A stretch of DNA of 41,243 nucleotides from Burkholderiales bacterium (GTDB lineage Bacteria; Pseudomonadota; Gammaproteobacteria; Burkholderiales; Burkholderiaceae_C): NCBI GenBank assembly GCA_947508055.1, contig CANNRR010000013.1, positions 1 to 41,243 of the forward strand. Direction: 5' to 3'. Below the pieces are notes generated by a model. The model was not told where the DNA came from. It was given only the letters and a program-made list of their open reading frames with translations, and did not search any database. Position 1 is the stretch's first letter; each line of letters begins with the position of its first letter. This document shows, piece after piece, positions 15,587 to 23,252 of the stretch. The position numbers and the translations under genes were made by a program.

Positions 15587-16864
15587 ATGACAACAGATCG
15601 CAGAAATTTTCTCAAATTGATCGGTGCTGGCGGAGTTGGTGCAACTTTAACTGCTTGTGCAGCCCCTGGCACGGGGTTCGACAAAAGCGCTGGTCGTCGG
15701 GTCGTGGTGGTGGGGGGGGGTTACGGAGGAACCATTGCCGCAAAATATATCCGCATGATGGACAAGTCCATTGAAGTCATATTGATCGAACCAAACAAGC
15801 AGTTTGTATCGTGCCCCTTCAGCAATCTGTACATCGGTGGATTGTTGCCTGACCTGACAACACTCACCATCGGCTACGAAAAGCTGGCAGCCAATCATGG
15901 CATCAAGATGTTGCATGACACGGTCACGGCCATTGATGCGGTAAAGAAGACCGTCACTGTGTCCGGCGGAACCATTGACTATGACCGCCTGGTACTGTCA
16001 CCCGGCATCGACTTCCGTACCGAAGAAATCGAAGGCTACAACCTTGCGACTACGCCCCTGGTCATGCCACATGCATGGAAGGCAGGCCCACAGACCTTGC
16101 TATTGCGCAAGCAACTTGAAGACATGCCCGCCGGCGGCACCGTAGTGTTGACCATTCCACTGGCGCCGTTTCGCTGCCCGCCCGGCCCGTACGAGCGGAC
16201 CAGCATGATCGCCATGTACTTGAAGCAGCACAAGCCCAAGTCGAAGATCATTGTTCTGGATGCCAACCCGGACATCGTGTCCAAGGCAGGTCTGTTCAAG
16301 AAGGGATGGCAGAAACACTATGAAGGCATCATCCAGTACCGTGGTGCCCAGAAGGTGACCGCGATCAATGCGCAGAACCGGTCCGTGTTCATTGAAGGCA
16401 TGGAAGAGGTTAAAGGGGATGTGGTCAACGTCATTCCACCGCAACGCGCCAGCCTCATTGCCAGCACAGCCGGTCTCATCGGTCCGGACAAAAACTGGTG
16501 CCCTATCAACGGCACAACGTTTGAGTCGACCTTGCAGAAAAATATCCACGTCATCGGCGATGCCTGCAATGCCGGTCCAATGCCCAAGTCCGGTTACTCG
16601 GCCAACTCGGAAGCGAAAATTTGTGCAACCAACGTTGTGGCTTTGATGAACGGCAAGGAAACCACCGAGATGTCGGGTATCAACGTCTGCTACAGCGCGA
16701 TCTCAGCCAAGGAAACGGTCAGCGTGGCTGGCGTTTACGCGGTGCAGGATGGAAAGATCATCAGCGTGCCAAACTCGGGTGGCGTTTCACCAGACCTGAA
16801 TGAGGTAGAAGCGGTGTATGCGTCAAGTTGGCTGAAAAACATCCTGACCGAGATGTCCACTTAG
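15587..16864 (+). CDS. fccB: FccB, flavoprotein subunit of flavocytochrome c sulfide dehydrogenase
   Basis: A 425-residue periplasmic FAD protein that oxidises sulfide to sulfane sulfur or polysulfide. AAGGAG lies 8 bases before ATG 15587 but only 2 before ATG 15581, so 15587 is chosen. A Tat signal (DRRNFLKLIGAGG) leads to the nucleotide-binding VVVVGGGYGG. Cys76 in VSCPFSN matches the cysteine that binds FAD covalently in the Allochromatium enzyme. Cys197 in RCPPGPYER and Cys368 in NVCYSAIS match its redox disulfide. The FccB C-terminal domain ends the chain. The dinucleotide-binding loop is encoded by a run of nine G residues at 15712-15720, a slippage-prone tract inside an essential motif. 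Confidence 0.95.
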   Translation: MTTDRRNFLKLIGAGGVGATLTACAAPGTGFDKSAGRRVVVVGGGYGGTIAAKYIRMMDKSIEVILIEPNKQFVSCPFSNLYIGGLLPDLTTLTIGYEKLAANHGIKMLHDTVTAIDAVKKTVTVSGGTIDYDRLVLSPGIDFRTEEIEGYNLATTPLVMPHAWKAGPQTLLLRKQLEDMPAGGTVVLTIPLAPFRCPPGPYERTSMIAMYLKQHKPKSKIIVLDANPDIVSKAGLFKKGWQKHYEGIIQYRGAQKVTAINAQNRSVFIEGMEEVKGDVVNVIPPQRASLIASTAGLIGPDKNWCPINGTTFESTLQKNIHVIGDACNAGPMPKSGYSANSEAKICATNVVALMNGKETTEMSGINVCYSAISAKETVSVAGVYAVQDGKIISVPNSGGVSPDLNEVEAVYASSWLKNILTEMST

Positions 16865-16882
16865 TCCAAGCATGGATTGGAC
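16864..16882 (+). terminator. Hairpin directly after fccB
   Basis: GTCCAA (16864-16869) pairs with TTGGAC (16877-16882) around a 7-base loop, starting in the last base of the fccB stop codon. There is no T run, so it is a weak terminator or a processing or stability element between fccB and the thioredoxin gene 57 bp further on. A TTGACA at 16904-16909 follows, but no -10 box fits before the next start. Confidence 0.3.
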
Positions 16883-16920
16883 CCGTGTAATCCAGCGTCC
16901 AGTTTGACACCGTATTCATT

Positions 16921-17316
16921 GTGAGATTCATCTACGACGTCGAAGAGCCAAACTTTGACGCTTTGGTGAGTGTCCGTTCACACGATGTGCCGGTGGTGCT
17001 CGACATAGGAGCCAACTGGTGCGCTCCCTGTCGTGCATTGACGCCGGTCTTGGAACGATTGGTGCACGACTACGCTGGTCAATTTGTACTGGCAAAGGTA
17101 GACGCTGACGAAAACATGCGCATCGCTGGTCGGCACCAGGCAAAGGGGTTTCCGACTGTGATCGCCTACAGCCACGGTCGAATTACTGACCGTTTTCATG
17201 GTGCCCAGAACGAGCGTTTTCTGCGCGATTTCCTCGACAGACTGATTCACATCCATGCTGATCCAGCAACCATCAACCAGCCTGCGCTGGCGACATCTAC
17301 AAAGCACACACCATGA
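16921..17316 (+). CDS. Thioredoxin-family protein, cytoplasmic
   Basis: A 131-residue single-domain thioredoxin with the active site WCAPC (about residues 33-37) and the cis-proline loop GFPTVIAY. There is no signal peptide, so it should act in the cytoplasm, unlike the periplasmic SoxW type. The GTG start gives a complete thioredoxin fold; no clear Shine-Dalgarno sequence is seen. The C-terminal 20 residues after the fold (PATINQPALATS) are an unstructured tail. Its stop codon overlaps the ATG of the TusE-like gene (ATGA), so the two products are probably made in fixed ratio. A role in reducing the persulfide or disulfide of TusE or TusA is an inference from that coupling. Confidence 0.88.
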   Translation: MRFIYDVEEPNFDALVSVRSHDVPVVLDIGANWCAPCRALTPVLERLVHDYAGQFVLAKVDADENMRIAGRHQAKGFPTVIAYSHGRITDRFHGAQNERFLRDFLDRLIHIHADPATINQPALATSTKHTP

Positions 17317-17606
17317 ATATACCTAACCGTGATGGCGACGGCTATCTGACCGACATGAGCGACTGGAGCGAAGAGATTGGCCGGGCCATGGCGCAGGCAG
17401 ACGATTACGAACTGGACGACACCAAGTGGGCTCAGATAATGAAGGCCCGGGAGTACTACGAGGAATTCGGAAGCGTCCCCCCCATTCGCAAGTTCGCCAA
17501 GTACCTGGAGCAGGAACAAAACGCCGTATTCAAACTCTGGATGACCGGCCCCATGAAACCGATCACCAAATACGGCGGGCTGCCCAAGCCGACCGGCTGC
17601 GTTTGA
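17313..17606 (+). CDS. tusE: TusE/DsrC-family sulfur-relay protein
   Basis: A 97-residue member of the DsrC/TusE/RspA family. The C-terminal arm ends GLPKPTGCV with the invariant penultimate Cys96. The second arm cysteine of true DsrC, eleven residues earlier, is Thr85 here, so it cannot form the DsrC intramolecular disulfide or trisulfide and belongs to the TusE-like, single-cysteine class. The N-terminal GYLTDMSDWSEEIGRAMA and the VPPIRKFAKYL helix are typical. It is the last gene of the sulfur island and is coupled to the thioredoxin by an ATGA overlap. TusE normally accepts sulfur from TusBCD for tRNA thiolation; without TusBCD genes nearby, DsrE2 or TusA is the likely donor. Confidence 0.9.
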   Translation: MNIPNRDGDGYLTDMSDWSEEIGRAMAQADDYELDDTKWAQIMKAREYYEEFGSVPPIRKFAKYLEQEQNAVFKLWMTGPMKPITKYGGLPKPTGCV

Positions 17607-17671
17607 ACTGGGCGCAATCCGCTCTATCTGCGGGCCGATGATTTCTGTGACCATGGGTGGGGTGCCAGCGA

Positions 17672-17704
17672 AATTGGGGTTCGATCACCGGTAGCGCAGC
17701 GGAC
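17672..17704 (+). repeat. Short dispersed repeat, copy 1 (GATCACCGGTAGCGCAGCGG core)
   Basis: A 33-base block beginning AATTGGGG and ending with the core GATCACCGGTAGCGCAGCGG plus AC lies between tusE and mutL. It recurs with two or three differences at 25531-25564, about 8 kb away on the same strand. The core itself is exactly conserved. This copy lacks the inverted right half seen in the second copy, so it is probably a truncated element. The rest of the tusE-mutL gap shows no gene. Confidence 0.7.
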
Positions 17705-17752
17705 TGTTTGGCACTGCGCCGCGCCACCTAAAATACCAGCGTGAACGCCGCC

Positions 17753-19744
17753 ATGCACTCTTCCCTACCCCGTCGCCCCATCCGTGAACTCCCAGACGAG
17801 TTGATCAGCCAAATCGCCGCCGGCGAGGTGGTGGAGCGTCCCGCCTCGGTGGTGCGCGAACTGGTGGACAACGCGCTGGACGCCGGTGCCAGCCAGATCA
17901 CGGTGCGCTTGGCTGCAGGTGGCGTGCGCCTGATCAGCGTCGAGGATGACGGGATGGGCATCCTGAGCGGGGAGTTGCCTCTGGCCTTCAGACGCCACGC
18001 CACCAGCAAGATCGGCAACCTGCAGGATCTGGAGTCGGTGGTCACCATGGGTTTTCGTGGCGAGGCCTTGGCCGCTATTAATTCAATAGCTGACTGCGCA
18101 ATACTGTCGAGGGCTGGCGGCCAATCCGGCGCATATCTTCTGGACGGACGAACCGGCGAACTCAGACCCGTGGCGCGCAGCCAGGGCACCACCGTCGAGG
18201 TAAAAGAACTGTTCTTCAGCACCCCGGCGCGACGCAAGTTCCTCAAAACCGACGCCACCGAGCTGGCGCACTGCATTGAGTCCGTCCGCCGCCACGCCCT
18301 AGCCCGCCCCGATGTGGGTTTTGCCATTTGGCACGAGGGCAAGCTGGTGGAACAGTGGCGCCGCTGCACCGTTGCAGGCGATGGCGTGTTGAACCCCTTG
18401 GCAGCGCTGGACCAACGCCTGGCAGATGTGCTGGGTGCCGACTTCATCGCCCAGTCGATCGCGGTGGATTGGCGGCCCGCCAGCGCGCCCCGTGCGCTGA
18501 CCGAGTCGTTGGGCCAGCCGGCTACAGACATGCAAGCGCGCACACAGTCGCTGCGGGTATGGGGCCGGGTCGGCGTGCCAGATGCCGCCCGCTCGCGCGC
18601 CGACCAGCAGTTTTGTTATGTGAACGGCCGCTTTGTGCGAGACAAAGTGCTCACCCACGCCGCCCGCAGCGCCTATGAAGACGTGCTGCACGGCCACCGC
18701 CAGCCGGTCTATGCGCTGTACCTGGCCATGGACCCGGCACGGGTCGATGTCAACGTGCACCCGACCAAGATCGAGGTCCGCTTTCGCGACAGCCGGGAAG
18801 TCCACCAGGGCGTGCGCCATGCCGTGGAAGACACGCTGGCTACACCCCGCGCCACGAACTCGCAGGCTGCAGCATCTGTCGAACCACCCGGATCGGTCTG
18901 GCCAAACGCTTTAGAGTCAAAAGTGCCTACAGCCCCCATGTATTCTGCGCAACCAGCTATTAATTTCGGAGCAATTATCGGCACACAAGGTGGTCATGTG
19001 GTACGTGAAGTGGGAGGCTGGGTGGCAGAGGGTTCTGCGCAGGTCAAGGAGGAGCCCGCACAGCGGGCGGGGGACACGGAGCAGAACCCTTTGCCGCACA
19101 GCCGACCAGCGAGCGAGGAACTGACAGACACCTGGCCCCTGGGCCGCGCCCTTGCGCAATTGCAGGGCATCTACATCCTGGCCGAAAACCGCCAGGGGCT
19201 GGTGATTGTGGATATGCACGCCGCCCACGAGCGCATCGTCTACGAACGGCTCAAGCACCAATTGGCAGCGCAAACGGACAGGAGCGCCAGCAACACCGTG
19301 GCGCAGCTGGCCAGCCAGCCGTTACTCATCCCTGCCACCTTTGCAGCCACACCGCAAGAGGTTGCCACCGCTGAAGCGCACGTCGCCACCCTGCACACTC
19401 TCGGTCTGGAGATCAGCCCTTTCTCCCCCAAAACGCTGGCCGTGCGCGCCGTGCCCACCTCGCTGGCACAAGGCGATGCGGTGGAGCTGGCGCGCAGCGT
19501 GCTGGCCGAACTGGCACAGCACGACGCCAGCACTGTCATCCAGCGTGCACAGAACGAACTGCTCGCGACGATGGCCTGCCACGGTGCCGTGCGTGCCAAC
19601 CGGCGGTTGACCGTGGACGAAATGAACGCCCTGCTGCGCCAGATGGAGGAAACCGAGCGAAGCGACCAATGCAACCACGGCCGCCCCACCTGGCGCCAAC
19701 TCAGCCTGCGCGAAATCGACACGCTGTTCCTGCGTGGTCGCTAG
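17753..19744 (+). CDS. mutL: DNA mismatch repair protein MutL
   Basis: A 663-residue cytoplasmic GHKL ATPase that couples MutS mismatch recognition to strand cleavage and unwinding. The N-terminal ATPase domain shows the motifs QIAAGEVVERPASVVRELVDNALDAG, DDGMGI, GFRGEALA and STPARRKFL. The transducer domain has VNGRFVRDK and VDVNVHPTKIEVRF. A variable linker follows, and the C-terminal dimerisation domain (from about residue 450) has DMHAAHERIVYERLK and ACHGAVRANRRL. ATG 17753 is preferred; an in-frame GTG at 17741 is possible and neither has a good ribosome-binding site. Two copies of the dispersed repeat lie in the frame, one in the ATPase domain and one in the linker. The next gene starts 3 bp after the stop. 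Confidence 0.96.
   Translation: MHSSLPRRPIRELPDELISQIAAGEVVERPASVVRELVDNALDAGASQITVRLAAGGVRLISVEDDGMGILSGELPLAFRRHATSKIGNLQDLESVVTMGFRGEALAAINSIADCAILSRAGGQSGAYLLDGRTGELRPVARSQGTTVEVKELFFSTPARRKFLKTDATELAHCIESVRRHALARPDVGFAIWHEGKLVEQWRRCTVAGDGVLNPLAALDQRLADVLGADFIAQSIAVDWRPASAPRALTESLGQPATDMQARTQSLRVWGRVGVPDAARSRADQQFCYVNGRFVRDKVLTHAARSAYEDVLHGHRQPVYALYLAMDPARVDVNVHPTKIEVRFRDSREVHQGVRHAVEDTLATPRATNSQAAASVEPPGSVWPNALESKVPTAPMYSAQPAINFGAIIGTQGGHVVREVGGWVAEGSAQVKEEPAQRAGDTEQNPLPHSRPASEELTDTWPLGRALAQLQGIYILAENRQGLVIVDMHAAHERIVYERLKHQLAAQTDRSASNTVAQLASQPLLIPATFAATPQEVATAEAHVATLHTLGLEISPFSPKTLAVRAVPTSLAQGDAVELARSVLAELAQHDASTVIQRAQNELLATMACHGAVRANRRLTVDEMNALLRQMEETERSDQCNHGRPTWRQLSLREIDTLFLRGR
18074..18121 (+). 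repeat. Dispersed repeat copy R2 inside the mutL ATPase domain
   Basis: The hairpin GCTATT-AATTC-AATAGC is followed by TGACTGCGCA and then GAGGGCTGG, in the same order and spacing as the miaA copy. By eye about 32 of 49 positions agree with that copy. It encodes AINSIADCAILSRAG in frame. The protein aligns with other MutL sequences here without a length change, so this is either a replacement by recombination with the repeat or a partly fortuitous match. It is the least certain copy of the family after R5. Confidence 0.45.
18912..18976 (-). repeat. Dispersed repeat copy R3 inside the mutL linker
   Basis: Read on the minus strand it has AATTAATAGCT, then GGTTGCGCAGAATAC, then ATGGGGGCTGTAGGCACTTT, matching copy R1 closely in order, spacing and the T-rich end. 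On the plus strand it is translated in frame as part of the linker between the two MutL domains (the segment around VPTAPMYSAQPAINFGAI), a region with no conserved sequence where an insertion would be tolerated. Confidence 0.72.
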
Positions 19745-19747
19745 AAG

Positions 19748-20641
19748 ATGCAGTTCAAACACTTTGCCCAGTTGGTAGCACTTTCAGCCCTTTGGGGGGC
19801 CTCGTTCATGCTGATCCGCATTGCCAGCCCCGTACTCGGGCCCAACGTGCTGGCCGCCTTGCGCATTGGCATGGCCACGCTCACGCTGGCGGTGCTGATG
19901 CGCGCCATGCACCACGCCTGGCCGACCGGGCATTGGCGCGAATTGGCCCTGATCGGTCTGCTGTCGGTGGCACTGCCCTTTTTGTTGTTTGCCTGGGCGG
20001 CGCTGCAGTTGCCAGCCGGCTACAGCGCGCTACTGAACTCAACCGCGGTGGTTTTTGGCATTTTTGCTTCGGCCTGGCTCAAGGAAGACACCTTGACGCT
20101 GCGCAAGTTGCTGGGTTGCGCCTGTGGCTTTGGTGGCGTGGCGCTGATCGTGAGCCTGGGACCGGTCGAACCGTCCACCAAAGTGTTTCTGGCGGCGCTG
20201 GGTTGCGTAGCAGCATCGGCCTGCTACGGTATTTCGACCCCGCTGATGAAGCGTGCCCTGAGCCGCATGGAGCCGCTACAGATAGCCGCCGGACTGCACG
20301 CCATGTCCCTGCTCATGCTGATACCCGGTGCCGCATGGAGTTGGCCGCAAGCGCACTTCACACCCTTGGCTTTGATGGCGGTGGCCATCATGGGCGTGGT
20401 TACGTCCGGCATCGCTTACTGGATGCACATCCGCATCCTGGCACACGTCTCGCCGGTGGCCGCCATGAGCCCCACTTTCATGATCCCCGTATTCGGTGTG
20501 ACCTGGGGTCACCTATTTCTGGGCGAACAACTCAGCACCGGTATTTTTGCTGGCGGCGCACTGGTGTTACTGGCTAGTGCCTTGATCACCGGCTTCAACC
20601 CATGGCAAAAATGGCTGGACGTCGTGGACGCAAAGCCCTGA
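19748..20641 (+). CDS. DMT-superfamily exporter with two EamA domains
   Basis: A 297-residue inner-membrane protein with ten predicted transmembrane helices arranged as two EamA repeats (about residues 5-135 and 145-285). Features are ALWGASFMLIRIA in the first helix, an AALQLPAGYSALLNSTAVVFG segment and PTFMIPVFGVTWGHLFLGE in the second repeat. Members export metabolites, amino acids or drugs; the substrate cannot be read from the sequence. It starts 3 bp after the mutL stop codon, so the two are probably co-transcribed, although no functional tie is known. The ending near WQKWLDVVDAKP is a normal cytoplasmic tail. Confidence 0.9.
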   Translation: MQFKHFAQLVALSALWGASFMLIRIASPVLGPNVLAALRIGMATLTLAVLMRAMHHAWPTGHWRELALIGLLSVALPFLLFAWAALQLPAGYSALLNSTAVVFGIFASAWLKEDTLTLRKLLGCACGFGGVALIVSLGPVEPSTKVFLAALGCVAASACYGISTPLMKRALSRMEPLQIAAGLHAMSLLMLIPGAAWSWPQAHFTPLALMAVAIMGVVTSGIAYWMHIRILAHVSPVAAMSPTFMIPVFGVTWGHLFLGEQLSTGIFAGGALVLLASALITGFNPWQKWLDVVDAKP

Positions 20642-20739
20642 TCGCTCGCTCTTTTGCATTTTCGACCTGCCGACCGGCCGCTTACACTCGGCGTCAATCG
20701 GCGCCACAATTTCTTGTTTCCCAATTCAAAGCTACACCC

Positions 20740-21774
20740 ATGAATGTCCTGGTCGAAGCCCTTGCCAACTTGTGCAGTCTGCGCGACCGGGAAGCGCTGG
20801 ACTTCACTTTGGTTGCCCTGTTGCAGAAGTTCATTGCCGAGCCTGCCCAAACCATCAGCCTGATGCGCCTGGTGGGAGAGGCCGGCGACCAGCGCTGGCA
20901 AACCCAAGCCTTGCTACGCGCCGGGGACACTACGCCGACACGCGACCGGGTCTGGGTCAATTTTGATACGCTTCCCCGGGTCCAGGACTACCGCGACCGC
21001 CAAATGTGCGTACTCGAGGGCGAGATTCAAAAGGTCGCCGGCACATCCTGCTTCACCCTGTTTCCTGTCACTTCGTCGAGTAGGGTTGATGGTGTTCTGG
21101 AAGTTGAAAGTCAGGCCCCGCTGTCCAGTTCTACCCAGGCGCTCTTCACCAGCGTGCTCAATATCTACCGCAATGTGCAGGGCCTGCTGGACTATGGCGA
21201 GAAAGACTCGTTGACCGAGCTGCTCAACCGCAAGACGTTTGATGGCGCATTCATTACCGCAACCTTGCACGAGACCAAAAACCTTGAGCTCGCTCAGCCG
21301 GACCGCCGTTTGGCCCATGTCGGCGGGTATTGGCTGGCCGTGCTCGATATTGATCACTTCAAGCGCGTGAACGACTCCTTTGGTCACCTCATCGGTGACG
21401 AGGTACTGGTACTTCTGGCGCGCTTGATGCGCAGCAGTTTCCGTTTCAACGACCAGCTGTACCGCTTCGGTGGTGAGGAGTTCGTCGTTCTCATGCGATG
21501 TTCCAACGCGGCGGATGCGCTTACAGCGCTGGAGCGCTTTCGTACGCGCGTCGAAGAGCACGACTTTCCACAGGCCGGCTGCATCACCGTGAGCATTGGC
21601 TGTGCACCACTTTTGCCAGACGACACGCCGGGCGCAGGCTTTGACCGCGCGGACAAGGCTGTCTATTACGCCAAGGGACACGGCCGCAACCAGGTTTGCA
21701 GTCACCCCGAGTTGGTGGCCAAGGGGGAACTGGCGGCCGAAGCAGCAGAGTCCCAACAAATCGATTTCTTCTGA
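20740..21774 (+). CDS. Diguanylate cyclase (GGDEF protein) with unknown sensory domain
   Basis: A 344-residue soluble protein. The C-terminal GGDEF domain (about 155-325) begins with DSLTELLNRKTF and has the substrate motif RFGGEEF at 242-248, so it should make cyclic-di-GMP. RFND at 235-238 supplies the RxxD inhibitory site at the correct distance, meaning product feedback is likely. DIDHFKRVND, the metal-binding segment, is intact. The N-terminal 150 residues have no membrane segment and look like a divergent GAF-type sensor, which I cannot assign firmly. The ATG at 20740 is chosen because upstream sequence in frame has no homology; no strong ribosome-binding site is seen. The exopolysaccharide genes at the far end are possible downstream targets. 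Confidence 0.9.
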   Translation: MNVLVEALANLCSLRDREALDFTLVALLQKFIAEPAQTISLMRLVGEAGDQRWQTQALLRAGDTTPTRDRVWVNFDTLPRVQDYRDRQMCVLEGEIQKVAGTSCFTLFPVTSSSRVDGVLEVESQAPLSSSTQALFTSVLNIYRNVQGLLDYGEKDSLTELLNRKTFDGAFITATLHETKNLELAQPDRRLAHVGGYWLAVLDIDHFKRVNDSFGHLIGDEVLVLLARLMRSSFRFNDQLYRFGGEEFVVLMRCSNAADALTALERFRTRVEEHDFPQAGCITVSIGCAPLLPDDTPGAGFDRADKAVYYAKGHGRNQVCSHPELVAKGELAAEAAESQQIDFF

Positions 21775-21826
21775 CACTGGGGGCACCCGCGTTATGCCTG
21801 CGGTGCGGCCGTAAAATGCCGGACAC

Positions 21827-23248
21827 ATGACCGTGCTGCCTGTATTTCCTCTCCAACACACACGCAGCGCCCGTATCCAAACCGAGATCACCGCCTTGTG
21901 GCAACTGGCCTGGCCCATTCTGGTGGGGCAATTGGCCAATGTGGGCATGGCCGTGGCCGACGTTTCCATGGCCGGACATGCGTCGGCGCAGGACCTCGCC
22001 GGTGTGGCGCTGGGCTCATCCATCTGGATGATTGTGGTGGTCACACTCATGGGCATCATGATGTCGGTCAACCCCACGGTGGCGCACTATGTCGGCGCAG
22101 GCCAGTTTGACCGGGTGCCGCACGTGGTACGCCAGGCGCTGTGGAAAGGGCTGGGCGTGGGTGTAGTCGCCGCTATGCTGGCCAATGCGTCCGTTCTGGT
22201 ATTTGACCAGATGAGTCTGGAGCCGATGGTGCACGACATCGCGGTGCGTTTTGTCCAGATCACCAGCGTGGGGCTACCGGCATTTGCCTGCTACCGCGTG
22301 CTGTATGGCTACAGCGCCAGCCTGAACCAGACCAAGCCCATCATGGCGATTTCACTTGTGGCCTTGCTGCTCAACGTAGCCTTGAACTGGTTGCTTATTT
22401 TTGGCCACTGGGGTCTGCCCAAGCTCGGTGGTGTCGGGTGTGCATGGGCCACCATGCTGTGCCTGTGGTTCAACCTGGGTGGCTTGCTGTGGTGGATGCG
22501 GCGCAGTGCGGCCTATCGCAGCACCTGGCCGTTTGGCAAATTTGAAGCCCCTCACCGTGAAAAAGTGCGCAGCCTGTTAAAACTGGGCTTGCCCATTGGC
22601 GTGACCTATTTTGCCGAGAGCAGCGCCTTCAGCTTGATCGCCCTGCTGGTGGCCAAATTTGGCAGCACCCAAGTGGCGGCGCACCAGATTGCGTTGAACT
22701 TTTCGTCCCTCGTTTTCATGCTGCCACTGAGCCTGGGCATTGCGCTGCTCACGCGCGTGGGACAGGCGCTAGGCGCTGGCGATGCCCAGGCCGCCCGCTT
22801 TCGCTCCGCCGTGGGGGTGGCCACATCCGTCGGACTGGCAGGTGTGTCTGCGCTGCTGATGGCCCTATTTAACCGGGAGATTGCCATGGCCTACACCTCT
22901 GACACCACAGTTGCCTCCGTGGCGGCCGGCCTGCTGCTGATGGCCGCGCTGTTTCAGGTGTCCGACGCGGCACAGGTGTCCACCAGTTGCGCCATTCGCG
23001 GCTACAAGGTGACCCGAGCGCCGATGGTGATTCACCTCACCGCGTTCTGGGTTTTTTCACTGCCGCTGGGTTGTGCGCTCGGTCTGGCACCCGACTGGCT
23101 GCCCTGGCGCCCCGAGCAGCCGATGCAGGCACAGGGATTCTGGATCGCACTGGTGGTCGGTCTGACAGTGGCTGCCGTTAGCCTGGCGTTCTTGTTACGC
23201 CAGGTCGCCCTGCGCCACCTCCACCTCCAAACCATGCTTGAGCCTTAA
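21827..23248 (+). CDS. MATE-family multidrug/cation antiporter
   Basis: A 473-residue integral membrane protein with twelve predicted helices in two MatE repeats. Family features include the N-terminal LAWPILVGQLANVGMAVADVSMAGH, the NPTVAHYVGAG segment with its acidic and polar residues for the coupling ion, and a second repeat starting LLKLGLPIGVTYFAESSAF. It resembles the NorM branch that exchanges sodium or protons for cationic drugs and dyes. It is closely followed, after 4 bp, by an MFS exporter gene, making a small exporter cluster on the plus strand. No regulator gene accompanies them. Confidence 0.92.
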   Translation: MTVLPVFPLQHTRSARIQTEITALWQLAWPILVGQLANVGMAVADVSMAGHASAQDLAGVALGSSIWMIVVVTLMGIMMSVNPTVAHYVGAGQFDRVPHVVRQALWKGLGVGVVAAMLANASVLVFDQMSLEPMVHDIAVRFVQITSVGLPAFACYRVLYGYSASLNQTKPIMAISLVALLLNVALNWLLIFGHWGLPKLGGVGCAWATMLCLWFNLGGLLWWMRRSAAYRSTWPFGKFEAPHREKVRSLLKLGLPIGVTYFAESSAFSLIALLVAKFGSTQVAAHQIALNFSSLVFMLPLSLGIALLTRVGQALGAGDAQAARFRSAVGVATSVGLAGVSALLMALFNREIAMAYTSDTTVASVAAGLLLMAALFQVSDAAQVSTSCAIRGYKVTRAPMVIHLTAFWVFSLPLGCALGLAPDWLPWRPEQPMQAQGFWIALVVGLTVAAVSLAFLLRQVALRHLHLQTMLEP

Positions 23249-23252
23249 GACC

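Noticed and set aside
17313..17606. True DsrC, implying a reverse Dsr pathway
   Set aside because: The second conserved arm cysteine is Thr85 and no dsrAB, dsrMKJOP or dsrEFH operon is in the window; TusE-like is the safer name.
18074..18121. Reading the mutL ATPase-domain repeat as a disruptive insertion
   Set aside because: MutL length and motifs on both sides are normal there, so the gene is not interrupted; the match may be a replacement or partly chance.
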